Source: Paludisphaera borealis (lineage in GTDB: Bacteria > Planctomycetota > Planctomycetia > Isosphaerales > Isosphaeraceae). From it: a stretch of DNA of 64,000 bases. The first letter of the stretch is position 1; each line of letters starts with the position of its first letter. A program made the translations under genes and the position numbers. Positions 33,609-41,604 of the stretch are shown piece after piece. A model generated the notes under the pieces. The model was not told the DNA's origin. It saw only the letters and a program-made list of their open reading frames with translations, and did no database searches. The stretch spans positions 2,294,001 to 2,358,000 of the forward strand of contig NZ_CP019082.1 of assembly GCF_001956985.1 (NCBI RefSeq). The letters are read 5' to 3'.

Positions 33609-35996
33609 ATGTTCGGGTTCACTCGAGGCTTGCCGTTGGCAGCGCTGGATGATGCTTTTCTTTCCGTCCTCGCCGACTCTTCCATCAAGATCTGCGCCGT
33701 TTTCGTGATGGCGGCCGCGGCAAGCCTTATCCTTTACCGATCGTCCGCCGCTCTTCGGCATTTCGTCTGGGCGGTCACGATGCTGTCCTTCCTGCTCATG
33801 CCGATCCTGTCCGCTTCCGTACCGCGATGGCGGATACTTCCGAGCTGGACCGCCCCTGGCGATTCCGCTCCTCAGGAACTCGGGCCCCGAAGGGCGGCAC
33901 GGCCAGACTCTGTGAACCAGGCCCATGTAGGACATCGCGACCACCGAGAGAGCCTCGACACGACCTCGCCGCCGTCCGCATCGATGGTTGCCATTCCTGC
34001 GCAAGCCGATGGATCTCTCCCCTCACCGACTGCCTACTCAATCCCTCGGCTTGCTTTCCTCCTCTGGCTCTGGCTTTTCGGCTTCGGCGTAATCCTGCTC
34101 CGAGCCGCGACCAGTCGGATCATCGTGCATCGCGTGGCGCAATCCGCCGATCCCGTGACGGTCGGACCGATCAGCGAGGTGCGTCGATTGCTAGAAACAG
34201 GCCGGCGGGCGGACGCGTGCCTGAGCGTCCGAAGAGGAACGCCCATGACCTGGGGATTTCTTCACCTGAAGCTCCTCCTGCCGGCCGATGCCTCCCACTG
34301 GGGGCCGAGGCGGCTTCGTGCGGTTCTGCTCCACGAATTCGCCCACATCAGACGCCACGACACGATTCCACATATGCTTACTCAATTCGTCTGCGCCTTC
34401 TACTGGTTCCCCCCCCTGGTGTGGCTGGCGGCGCGACGTCTTCACGAGGAATGCGAACACGCTCGCGACGACCTGGTGTTGGAGAGCGGAGTCAAGCCGT
34501 CGGATTACGCGGAAGAACTACTGGGCCTCCTCGTCCCAGGGTTTATTCCCTCCGCGGCGTTGGCGATGACCGGACGGTCCGAATTGGAGGTCCGGTTACG
34601 GGCGATACTGGACGAGAAGACGGATCGTCGACCGATTACACGGCGTACCGCCTTCATCGTCGCGATCTTCGGCGTCAGCTCGACGGCCGCGTTGGCCACC
34701 CTCCAGGCCCCGAATCCGTCGGCTTCGCAGTCCGCCGCCGCCGCGCCCGCGAATTCCGCCTCGACTGCAACGCAGCCGCCGAAGTCGACCCCCGAGAAGC
34801 TGGCCGTGACGTGTGTGGACTCGGACGGCAAGCCGGTCGCCGGTGCCGAGGTGCATCTTTATCAATTTGTCGGTCGAAGCGACGAAGGACGATTCGTCCA
34901 TTCCGGCCCTTTCACGACGGATGGGCGCGGGAAGGCAGTCTGTTCGGATGCGACCCTCTACGACGGCGGTAATTTCGATCGCTGGTTCTATGCCCGGGTT
35001 CCCGGCCGACTCGTAGGTGCCGGACGCTCTGCGAAATGGACGAACCGGGCCGCCTTCAACGCAGAAAATCGGGTCGTGATGCAGGCGTCAAAAACGGTGG
35101 ACGGGCATGTCACATTGCCTGCCGGCTTCGACCCCACCAAGGTGACGGTTCGGGTACGAACCCTTCATATCGCTACCGGTCCTGGCGCGATGGATTACGA
35201 GTCTTTCCCGCGAGAGGACAGCTTTCCGGGTCTCGATACGTCGTTGCCGAAGATTTTCGATTGTCGACCAGACCCGAAGGGGCGGATTCAATTGAGCGAC
35301 GTCCCGGTTCGCGGGTGGTTGTACCTGGTCACGTCCGCCGTCGGGCTCGGGGAGGCCCAATGGTCGAATATCCGGAATAGGGAAAACAACTTCGATCAAC
35401 CGATTCACATAGCGATGGAAGAGGAGGGTTTCTTGTCAGGCCGCGTCCTATCGCCGGACGGAAAGCCAGCCGTCGGCATGAAAGTAACAGCCCGTCTCTC
35501 ATCATCCGGCTGCCGGCAGAATCTCTACCTCAGTTCTTTCCGCGCCGTCTCCGACGCAGAAGGAGCGTTCTCTCTCCCCGGCCTACCGCAAACAGAGGTC
35601 GTCCTGACGGTCCTTGATCCGAAGAAGAATTGGACCTTTCGACCGTTGGAGAACATCCTCGTCCAACCGCACCAGGATCCGAAGCTGACGCTCAAGCTGG
35701 AGTCGGGTGTGAGGGTGGGCGGTAGGGTCCTGACCACGGACGGCAAGCCTGTGGGAGGAGCCGCCATCTCAGCGGTTGCAAGCGAGAGCGGCGGTCCTGG
35801 CCTCGCGGACGATCAGACGGACGCCGACGGACGCTACGAACTCCGCCTGCCCGGCGGAGACGCCTATCTCTATTTCAACAGTCTGCCCGACGGGTTCGCC
35901 TATCCAACCCCTCAGATCGTCAAACGCCTACAGATCAAGCCCGCGGAGGATGACGTCCAGCACCTGGACTTCACCCTCCAGCGAAAACCGAAGTGA
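33609..35996 (+). CDS. BlaR1-like M56 metalloprotease with carboxypeptidase-regulatory-like C-terminus
   Basis: 795 residues. The N-terminal half is a BlaR1/MecR1-type membrane protease. Hydrophobic helices are at about 27-43, 50-70 and 146-166, then a zinc site HEFAH (242-246, in LLHEFAHIRRHD) and the downstream acidic ligand region EECEHARDDLVLESG (about 280-293), followed by a TM near 340-358. The C-terminal periplasmic part has at least two repeats of the CarboxypepD_reg type (VTCVDSDGKPVAGAEVHLY and LTTDGKPVGGAAISAV...DADGRYELRLPGG), not the transpeptidase-like sensor of BlaR1. It follows the repressor gene by 5 bp, so it is one operon. Signal-induced cleavage of the repressor is the expected output. 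What the beta-sandwich modules sense is unknown. Confidence 0.9.
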   Translation: MFGFTRGLPLAALDDAFLSVLADSSIKICAVFVMAAAASLILYRSSAALRHFVWAVTMLSFLLMPILSASVPRWRILPSWTAPGDSAPQELGPRRAARPDSVNQAHVGHRDHRESLDTTSPPSASMVAIPAQADGSLPSPTAYSIPRLAFLLWLWLFGFGVILLRAATSRIIVHRVAQSADPVTVGPISEVRRLLETGRRADACLSVRRGTPMTWGFLHLKLLLPADASHWGPRRLRAVLLHEFAHIRRHDTIPHMLTQFVCAFYWFPPLVWLAARRLHEECEHARDDLVLESGVKPSDYAEELLGLLVPGFIPSAALAMTGRSELEVRLRAILDEKTDRRPITRRTAFIVAIFGVSSTAALATLQAPNPSASQSAAAAPANSASTATQPPKSTPEKLAVTCVDSDGKPVAGAEVHLYQFVGRSDEGRFVHSGPFTTDGRGKAVCSDATLYDGGNFDRWFYARVPGRLVGAGRSAKWTNRAAFNAENRVVMQASKTVDGHVTLPAGFDPTKVTVRVRTLHIATGPGAMDYESFPREDSFPGLDTSLPKIFDCRPDPKGRIQLSDVPVRGWLYLVTSAVGLGEAQWSNIRNRENNFDQPIHIAMEEEGFLSGRVLSPDGKPAVGMKVTARLSSSGCRQNLYLSSFRAVSDAEGAFSLPGLPQTEVVLTVLDPKKNWTFRPLENILVQPHQDPKLTLKLESGVRVGGRVLTTDGKPVGGAAISAVASESGGPGLADDQTDADGRYELRLPGGDAYLYFNSLPDGFAYPTPQIVKRLQIKPAEDDVQHLDFTLQRKPK

Positions 35997-36063
35997 CGCG
36001 GGCCGTCGATGCGACGCCACAAGACGCCTGGCCAACCGCGAGGCGTCCGATGCGGGCCGCCAA

Positions 36064-36969
36064 TCACGCGCAGACGGTCTTCCAGGGGGGCTCGGTGGGC
36101 AATAGGGCCTGGAACCGGGTGATCTGCGACTCCATGTAGGCGCCCGCGTATTCACCGTTGAGGAACTTGGGCAAGGCTTCCTCGAAGAACCGCTGCCACG
36201 ACTCGTCTTCGAAACCCGGGTCGATCGGATAGAAGAGGACGTTGTTGTCGAGCGCGGCTTTCTGGTCGCCGGGGGCGTCGCCGATCATCAGGATCTTGTC
36301 GAGGTCGTACTTGCCGACCGCGCCAAGCGCGAGGTGCTCCTTCTTGCTGCCCAGTTCCTGGCCGGCGATCAGGCTGACGTAAGGCTTGATCCCGTTCTCT
36401 TCCCACTCGCGTTCCAGGGCTTCGCCGGGGGTGGCCGAGATGACCATCACGTCGGCCTTGCCCTTCAGGCATTCGAGCGACTCGCGGACGAACGGGAACG
36501 GCGGCACGTCGTGGACGACCTCGCTGATCGTCTGGTTGACAGCCTCGCTCCAGGCGAGGGCCTGGACCAGGTCGGGGTCGCCGGTGCGTTCGACCTCCAG
36601 CTTGAGCGTGGGGTTGGAGAGCTTCGTCTCGCGTTCGATCCATTCGCGCAGGCCTCGCAGCGGCGGCAACCGGCGTCGGCGAGACTGTACTTCCGCACGG
36701 TTCGCCAGCAGGTCGAACGCCATCACGAGCGCGGGGAAGCGGTTGATCCCCCGCCAGTGCGAGTACAGGTTCACGAACTCGCCGGCCTCGCGAGCGTACT
36801 TCGAGATCGCCGCCAGATCGTACGACTTGACGATATTCGGGATGAAGCACTCCTTGTGCTTCACCTCCATCGTGTCGAACGCACAGCCGTCGCTGTCGAT
36901 CCCCACGAAGAAATCGTGCCGCTTGACGAACTGGCGCAAGGCAAGCTGGGGGTCGCTCGGCGCCGCCAT
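36064..36969 (-). CDS. HAD-superfamily hydrolase
   Basis: 301 residues. HAD motifs are FVGIDSDGCAFDTME (motif I, DSDGC), VMVISATPGEA (motif II Ser/Thr), ELGSKKEHLALG (motif III Lys) and ILMIGDAPGDQKAA (motif IV, GDAPGD). A long helical cap lies between motifs I and II (about 40-165), larger than in typical phosphatases. The sequence is cytosolic with no signal or TM. ATG 36969 has GGAAGGA about 10 nt upstream. The substrate is unknown; a sugar-phosphate or phosphonate-type role cannot be chosen from sequence. It is convergent with the BlaR1-like gene. Confidence 0.85.
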   Translation of the reverse strand: MAAPSDPQLALRQFVKRHDFFVGIDSDGCAFDTMEVKHKECFIPNIVKSYDLAAISKYAREAGEFVNLYSHWRGINRFPALVMAFDLLANRAEVQSRRRRLPPLRGLREWIERETKLSNPTLKLEVERTGDPDLVQALAWSEAVNQTISEVVHDVPPFPFVRESLECLKGKADVMVISATPGEALEREWEENGIKPYVSLIAGQELGSKKEHLALGAVGKYDLDKILMIGDAPGDQKAALDNNVLFYPIDPGFEDESWQRFFEEALPKFLNGEYAGAYMESQITRFQALLPTEPPWKTVCA

Positions 36970-37147
36970 ATCCCAATTCCTTCCGCCCTCGGGGGCGATG
37001 ATACTCGCATCGGTTCACGGAAAACGGTTCTTCGGATCGTAGCCCGTGTGGGAACGACTGTCCAGTGAGCGATTCCGATCGGAAACCACGAAGCTCGACG
37101 ATCCGACGTCCGTCGCACCCGGGCGGGCGGAGTGGACGCGCGAATGA

Positions 37148-37176
37148 TTGAGGGGCGTTAGGTCTTCTGTTATCCT
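37148..37176 (+). promoter_or_regulatory. Candidate sigma70-type promoter for the membrane kinase
   Basis: TTGAGG (4/6), a 17-nt spacer and TATCCT (4/6), about 108 bp before ATG 37284. The rest of the 36970-37283 gap holds nothing else I can recognise. Confidence 0.3.
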
Positions 37177-37283
37177 ATGTTGCACTGACGGGGCGTCGCC
37201 GTCGCGGGTTGTCGAACGGCCGAACGAACAGCCGGTGCTAGGCTGCGTCGGAGAGGCGTCGGGCCGAGGAGTGGAATGCCGCG

Positions 37284-38582
37284 ATGGCGACCTTCGAACG
37301 ATCGAAATCGAGCGACAAGCCGCTCACCGACCTGCTCCCGGTGCTTCGCGGCTCGAAGATCCTCAGCGACCGCCAGGTCGACGAGATCCGCAACCGGATG
37401 ATCCGCGGCGAATACCCCTCCGACCCGACGGCCCTGGCCGAGCGGCTGATCCGCGACCAGTTGGTCACGCACTACCAGGCCAGGCGGCTCCTGGGCAACA
37501 AGCCGTACGGGCTGGTCGTCGGCCGCTACATCATCCTCGATCGAATCGGCTCGGGTTCGATGGGACGGGTGTACAAGGCCCACCACCAGATGATGGACCG
37601 GGTCGTCGCCCTCAAGGTGATCGCGCCCGAGATCGCGGCCAACGAACGGGTCGTCGCGCGATTTCAGCGGGAGATGAAGCTGGTGGGACGGCTCGACCAC
37701 CCCAACGTCGTCCGCGCCTATGACGCCGATCAGGTGAACCGGATCCTGTTTCTCGTGATGGAGTACGTTCCCGGCGAGAGCCTGGGCGAGCGGCTGAAAC
37801 GCGGGCCGATCCCCGCACCGGAGATGATCGACTACGCCGCGCAGGCGGCCCACGGCCTGGCCCACGCGCATGGTCAGGGGATGGTTCATCGCGACGTCAA
37901 GCCCTCGAACATGCTGCTGACCGAGGATCGGAAGATCAAGATCCTCGACCTCGGCCTGGGGGTCTTGATGCAGGCCGACGACGCGGCGACGTTCGCCACG
38001 GCCGACGGGGTCGCGGTGGGAACCGTCGACTACATGTCGCCCGAGCAGGCCCTCGGCCGCGACGTCGACGGCCGCAGCGACATCTTCAGCCTCGGCTGCG
38101 CCATGTTCCATCTGATCACCGGCAAGCTCGCCTACCCCGGCGAAACCCCCATCGACCGCCTGGGCCGACGGATCAACAAGAGCCCCGTCCCGATCACCGA
38201 TCACATCCCTGATTTCCCGTCGAGCGCCGTGCGCGTCATCGAGAAGATGATGGCGTACAAACCGCAGGACCGCTATGATTCGGCCCTCGAAGCGGCCGAC
38301 GCCCTCCAGGCGCTCATCCGTCCCAAGACCCGAAAGCCGGTGCCCCCGCCGGCCCCTTCCCCTCCACCGTCGCCCCCGGCCGACGAGCCCGACTCGGCGA
38401 TGAGCGTCGCCGTTGAGCAGGCGAAGGCCCACCCTCTGCCCCTCGTGTCGGTCCCGGAGACGATCCCCCCTCGCTGGCTCGCCCCGGTCGCCCGGCGACC
38501 CGCCGTCGCCCTCGCGAGCGCCGTGGCGGCTCTGGCCCTCGCCTTCGCGGCCGGCGTCGGGGTCGGCTACCTTCTGAAGTGA
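37284..38582 (+). CDS. Membrane-anchored serine/threonine protein kinase
   Basis: 432 residues. An N-terminal extension (about 1-78) is typical of planctomycete kinases (LLPVLRGSKILSDRQVDEIRNRM...LIRDQLVTHYQARRLL). The kinase domain has IGSGSMGRVY, Lys111, Glu130 and HRDVKPSN (203-210). The activation segment begins DLG (222-224) in place of DFG, then YMSPEQALG. The DFG Asp and all other catalytic residues are kept, so activity is expected. A Pro-rich linker (about 350-372) and a C-terminal TM (about 408-430) place the kinase in the cytoplasm tethered by its tail, with no external sensor domain. The start has GAGGAGTGG upstream. The epimerase gene downstream is convergent. Confidence 0.93.
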   Translation: MATFERSKSSDKPLTDLLPVLRGSKILSDRQVDEIRNRMIRGEYPSDPTALAERLIRDQLVTHYQARRLLGNKPYGLVVGRYIILDRIGSGSMGRVYKAHHQMMDRVVALKVIAPEIAANERVVARFQREMKLVGRLDHPNVVRAYDADQVNRILFLVMEYVPGESLGERLKRGPIPAPEMIDYAAQAAHGLAHAHGQGMVHRDVKPSNMLLTEDRKIKILDLGLGVLMQADDAATFATADGVAVGTVDYMSPEQALGRDVDGRSDIFSLGCAMFHLITGKLAYPGETPIDRLGRRINKSPVPITDHIPDFPSSAVRVIEKMMAYKPQDRYDSALEAADALQALIRPKTRKPVPPPAPSPPPSPPADEPDSAMSVAVEQAKAHPLPLVSVPETIPPRWLAPVARRPAVALASAVAALALAFAAGVGVGYLLK

Positions 38583-38691
38583 CCAAACCGCGGCCGGCGC
38601 CCCTGCCCACCGTCAAATAGGTCCGAATACGAACCGTCATGACGCGGTGGAGACACCCGACCTCATGAAAATGGACTCGCGGACCGGGTTC

Positions 38692-39711
38692 TCAGTGATG
38701 CGAACCGGCGCGCGACGCGGTCGGCGCGGGGGGGATCGGTTGCGGCACCGGGCGGGGCTTGAAGACGTCCTGGAGCGCCTCGGCCAAGTCGGGGTGCTGG
38801 AAGTGGTAGCCCAGGGCGAGCGCCTTCGTGGGGAGGACCTTCTGGCCCTTGGCGATCACGTCGGCGACCTCTCCGAGCATCAGGCGCAAGAGCGGGTCGG
38901 GAGGGCCGATCGGGACGAAGAACCGCCAGGGGGTGTAGGGCTTGCGGAGCGTCTTGGAGAGCGCCCGGGAGAAGTCGGCGTTGCGGGCGGGGTCGGGGGC
39001 GGTGCCGTTGATCGGGCCGGTGGCGGCGGGGTTGTCGAGGGCGAGTTGAAAGATCCCGGCGATGTCGTCGATGTGGATCCAGCTCATCCACTGCTGGCCG
39101 GTGGCCGGGCCCATCCCGCCGCCGCCGCCGACCGGTGCTCCAGCGAACTTGAAGATCGGAGTCATGACCTTCAGGGCCCCCTCGCCGGGGGCGAGGACGA
39201 CGCCCGTCCGGATGATCGCCCGACGCACGCCGAGGGCCTCGACGGAAGCCGAGGCTTCTTCCCACTCGCGGCAGACGGAGGCCAGGAAGTCCGACCCCGA
39301 GGGCGACGTCTCGTCGAGCTCCTCGTCGCCGTGCGGCCCATAGAAGCCGATGGCCGATCCCTGGACGAGCACCTGGGGTCGGCTGCGGGCCGACGCGATG
39401 GCCGCCGCCACGTGCTCCGAGCCGTAGACCCGGCTGTCGCGGATCTTCCGCTTCACCTGCGCGCTCCAGCGCTCGGCGAACAGGTTGTGGCCGGCCAGAT
39501 TGACCACCGCGTCGCAGCCGTCGACGGCCTCCTGCCAGCGCCCGGGAACGCCGACGTCCCCCTGGACGACCTCGTACTCGCGCGACTCGCGCTTCCGCCG
39601 CAGCAGGTCGGAATGGCGAGAGACCACGACCGGACGACCGCCCGCTTTCAGAACGCGCTGGACCAGGTGACGACCGATGAGCCCGGAGCCGCCCGTGATC
39701 AATACCCGCAT
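38692..39711 (-). CDS. TIGR01777-family NAD-dependent epimerase/dehydratase (SDR39U1-like)
   Basis: About 339 residues from ATG 39711 (GGGGGA about 8 nt upstream), which places the nucleotide-binding motif MRVLITGGSGLIGRHL directly at the N-terminus. An atypical extended SDR. Downstream signatures NLAGHNLFAERWSAQVKRKI, GSAIGFYGPHGDEELDE, RTGVVLAPGEGALKVM and WIHIDDIAGIFQLAL are those of TIGR01777/YfcH-like proteins. The C-terminal DUF1731-like segment (LRKPYTPWRFFVPIGPPDPLLRLMLGEVAD...KALALGYHFQHPDLAEAL) completes the family pattern. The substrate is unknown; members are linked to cell-division or envelope sugar metabolism only loosely. Confidence 0.93.
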   Translation of the reverse strand: MRVLITGGSGLIGRHLVQRVLKAGGRPVVVSRHSDLLRRKRESREYEVVQGDVGVPGRWQEAVDGCDAVVNLAGHNLFAERWSAQVKRKIRDSRVYGSEHVAAAIASARSRPQVLVQGSAIGFYGPHGDEELDETSPSGSDFLASVCREWEEASASVEALGVRRAIIRTGVVLAPGEGALKVMTPIFKFAGAPVGGGGGMGPATGQQWMSWIHIDDIAGIFQLALDNPAATGPINGTAPDPARNADFSRALSKTLRKPYTPWRFFVPIGPPDPLLRLMLGEVADVIAKGQKVLPTKALALGYHFQHPDLAEALQDVFKPRPVPQPIPPAPTASRAGSHH

Positions 39712-39954
39712 GACCGTCCCCCGTTGGTTGCGTCGACCGTTGTCTTGTATCAACCATCTTTTAAGGCGAGTCCCGGCGCGTCAAGGAGCCAGCCGGCCCG
39801 CCGTCGTGTTTCGAAGTCGTGTTGGAGCGGTGAATTCGACGTGAACGCTTGTCACCACGTGTTGGCCGAGGAAGGAGATCTTGTTAGGCTTCGAAGGGTC
39901 AGAGATCGCTCAAGCGATCACCACGCCGGATCAGCTTTTTCGCCCCGGCGCACG

Positions 39955-40878
39955 ATGCTCGAGGAGTCGCCGCGAACCATGCCTCCCAGCGTTCCCAGAT
40001 GGATGGATTTGCCTCGCCTGCTTCCCAGCTACAAGCGACGCGAGCCGCTGATCCTGGTCAACGGCCTGGCGGAGCAGCCGGAAAGCTGGTTTGCGAACCG
40101 AGCGCCGCTGGCGCGCCATTTCGACGTCAAGGTCCCCGAGATCCTGGTCTACGACGGCGATGCACTCCACGAGCGGATCGAGTCGGGCGAGGACGTGACG
40201 GTCGACTATCTGGCCGACCGGCTGGCGGTGTTTCTCGACCAGTTCGTCCAGCGGGCGCCCTACCATCTCGTCGCGTCGAGCCTCGGCTGCCAGGTCGTCT
40301 TGACGTACGCGGTGCGGAATCCCGAGAAGGTCGCCAAGCTCGCGCTGATCTGCCCGTCCGGCTTCTACGGCGACGAGAGCCTGCCGACGATGGAAGGCGT
40401 GAAGCGAAGCCAGTACGACACTCTGGTCAAGTCGGTCTTCCATCAGGGCCGGTTCGCCAGCGACGGCCTGGTCAAGGCGTTCGAGCGGAAGTTCCAGAAC
40501 CGCAAGTGGAAGAAGGGGGTGCTGCGAACTCTGCGCGGAACTGTGGGCCACTCGGTGAACCACCTCCTGCCCCGCGTCACCCCGCCGTCGCTCGTGATCT
40601 GGGGCGCGGACGACCAGGTGCTTTCCGACGTCGCCGGCTCGATCCGTGCGGCGAGGCAGATGGCCGACGTCCGCCAAGTCGTGATCCCGCGATGCGGCCA
40701 CGCCCCTCAGATCGAGAAAGCCCGATTGGTCAACCAACTGGTCAGCCGCTACCTCCGCGACAAGCTCAAGAACATCCCCCCGGACCTCGACCCCGAATGG
40801 TTCCTCGAAAACCGCAACCCGCCCCGACTTCGGACCAAGTTCGCCCTGCCTTCCCCCCTGCTCCGCGCGTTTTCCTGA
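39955..40878 (+). CDS. Alpha/beta-hydrolase fold protein
   Basis: About 307 residues from ATG 39955 (or 39979, which has GAGGAG 12 nt upstream). The longer open frame starting at 38647 runs antisense to the epimerase and is not real. Catalytic triad candidates: nucleophile Ser in HLVASSLGCQVVLTYA (A-x-S-x-G instead of G-x-S-x-G), acid Asp in LVIWGADDQVL, and His in IPRCGHAPQIEKARLVN. Strand 1 and the oxyanion region are LILVNGLAEQPESW. No signal peptide. A lid insertion (about residues 150-200) is rich in Lys/Arg. The PmtA-like methyltransferase begins 43 bp downstream on the same strand, so a common lipid-related role is plausible but unproven. Confidence 0.87.
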   Translation: MLEESPRTMPPSVPRWMDLPRLLPSYKRREPLILVNGLAEQPESWFANRAPLARHFDVKVPEILVYDGDALHERIESGEDVTVDYLADRLAVFLDQFVQRAPYHLVASSLGCQVVLTYAVRNPEKVAKLALICPSGFYGDESLPTMEGVKRSQYDTLVKSVFHQGRFASDGLVKAFERKFQNRKWKKGVLRTLRGTVGHSVNHLLPRVTPPSLVIWGADDQVLSDVAGSIRAARQMADVRQVVIPRCGHAPQIEKARLVNQLVSRYLRDKLKNIPPDLDPEWFLENRNPPRLRTKFALPSPLLRAFS

Positions 40879-40921
40879 GCTTCGAACCCATCGCCGACGA
40901 CGGATTCCACCTGGATCGACC

Positions 40922-41497
40922 ATGAGCGATTTCACCCTGTTTCTGAGCAAGTTCCTCAAGCACGGCACGGCCATCGCCAGCCTGGCGCCGAGCAGCCGAT
41001 GGCTGTCGCGCGCCACGGTCGGCAACATCGACTGGAGCCGTCCCGGCGTCGTCGTCGAGCTGGGCGCCGGGACCGGACCGATCACCCGCGAGCTGGCGGC
41101 CCGCGCAGGCGAGCAGACCCAACTGCTGGTCGTCGAGCGCGACCCCGATTTCGTGAAGATCCTCCGCCAACGGTACAGCGGCCGACCGAACCTGGAGGTG
41201 ATCGAGGGAGACGTCCGCGACCTGGCCGGCATGCTCGCCGACCGGAAGATCGCCCAGGTCGACCATATCGTGTCGGGATTGCCCGTGCCGTCGTTCACCA
41301 AGGACCTTCAGCAGAGTCTGTTTCGCAACGTCCGCGACGTCCTCAAGCCCGATGGGACGTACAACCAGATCACCGAGATGCCGCTGGTCTACTGGAACTT
41401 CTATCGCCGGTTCTTCGACGACGTGCGATTCGTCTTCGAGCCCCGCAACTTCCCCCCCGCCGGCGCGTACTTCTGCCGAGGCGTGAAAGATGCTTGA
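40922..41497 (+). CDS. PmtA-like phospholipid N-methyltransferase (class I SAM-dependent)
   Basis: 191 residues. The N-terminal amphipathic segment FLSKFLKHGTAIASLAPSSRWL is the hallmark of PmtA/rRNA-dimethylase-like phospholipid methyltransferases. SAM motif I is VVVELGAGTGPIT, motif II VVERDPDFVK, and motif IV/post-I IVSGLPVPSF. These proteins add methyl groups to phosphatidylethanolamine on the cytoplasmic face of the membrane. The hydrolase upstream and the GH3-like gene downstream are in the same direction, and a 21-bp palindrome follows the stop by 15 nt. The assignment to lipid rather than RNA substrate rests on the N-terminal segment. Confidence 0.82.
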   Translation: MSDFTLFLSKFLKHGTAIASLAPSSRWLSRATVGNIDWSRPGVVVELGAGTGPITRELAARAGEQTQLLVVERDPDFVKILRQRYSGRPNLEVIEGDVRDLAGMLADRKIAQVDHIVSGLPVPSFTKDLQQSLFRNVRDVLKPDGTYNQITEMPLVYWNFYRRFFDDVRFVFEPRNFPPAGAYFCRGVKDA

Positions 41498-41511
41498 GTC
41501 CGATTACAAGC

Positions 41512-41574
41512 TCGAAGCGCCAGCGAGTGAATGATCCGGACGGCCGATCGGAAATTCACTCGCTGGCGCTTCGA
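41512..41574. repeat. 21-bp palindromic dispersed repeat between methyltransferase and GH3-like genes
   Basis: A perfect inverted repeat: left arm 41512-41532 (begins TCGAAGCGCCAGCGAG), right arm 41554-41574, 21-nt loop. Translations read SSKRQRVN and HSLALR, strings I remember from many planctomycete spurious ORFs, so it is probably a high-copy palindromic repeat. It can also serve as a hairpin terminator or processing site, though no T-run follows. Confidence 0.7.
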
Positions 41575-41604
41575 ACATATATTCCAAACAGATGCCGAGA
41601 GCAC

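Noticed and set aside
38647-40878. 743-codon plus-strand ORF joining the epimerase region with the alpha/beta-hydrolase
   Set aside because: The first 430 codons are antisense to the TIGR01777 gene; only the part from 39955 is a recognisable protein.
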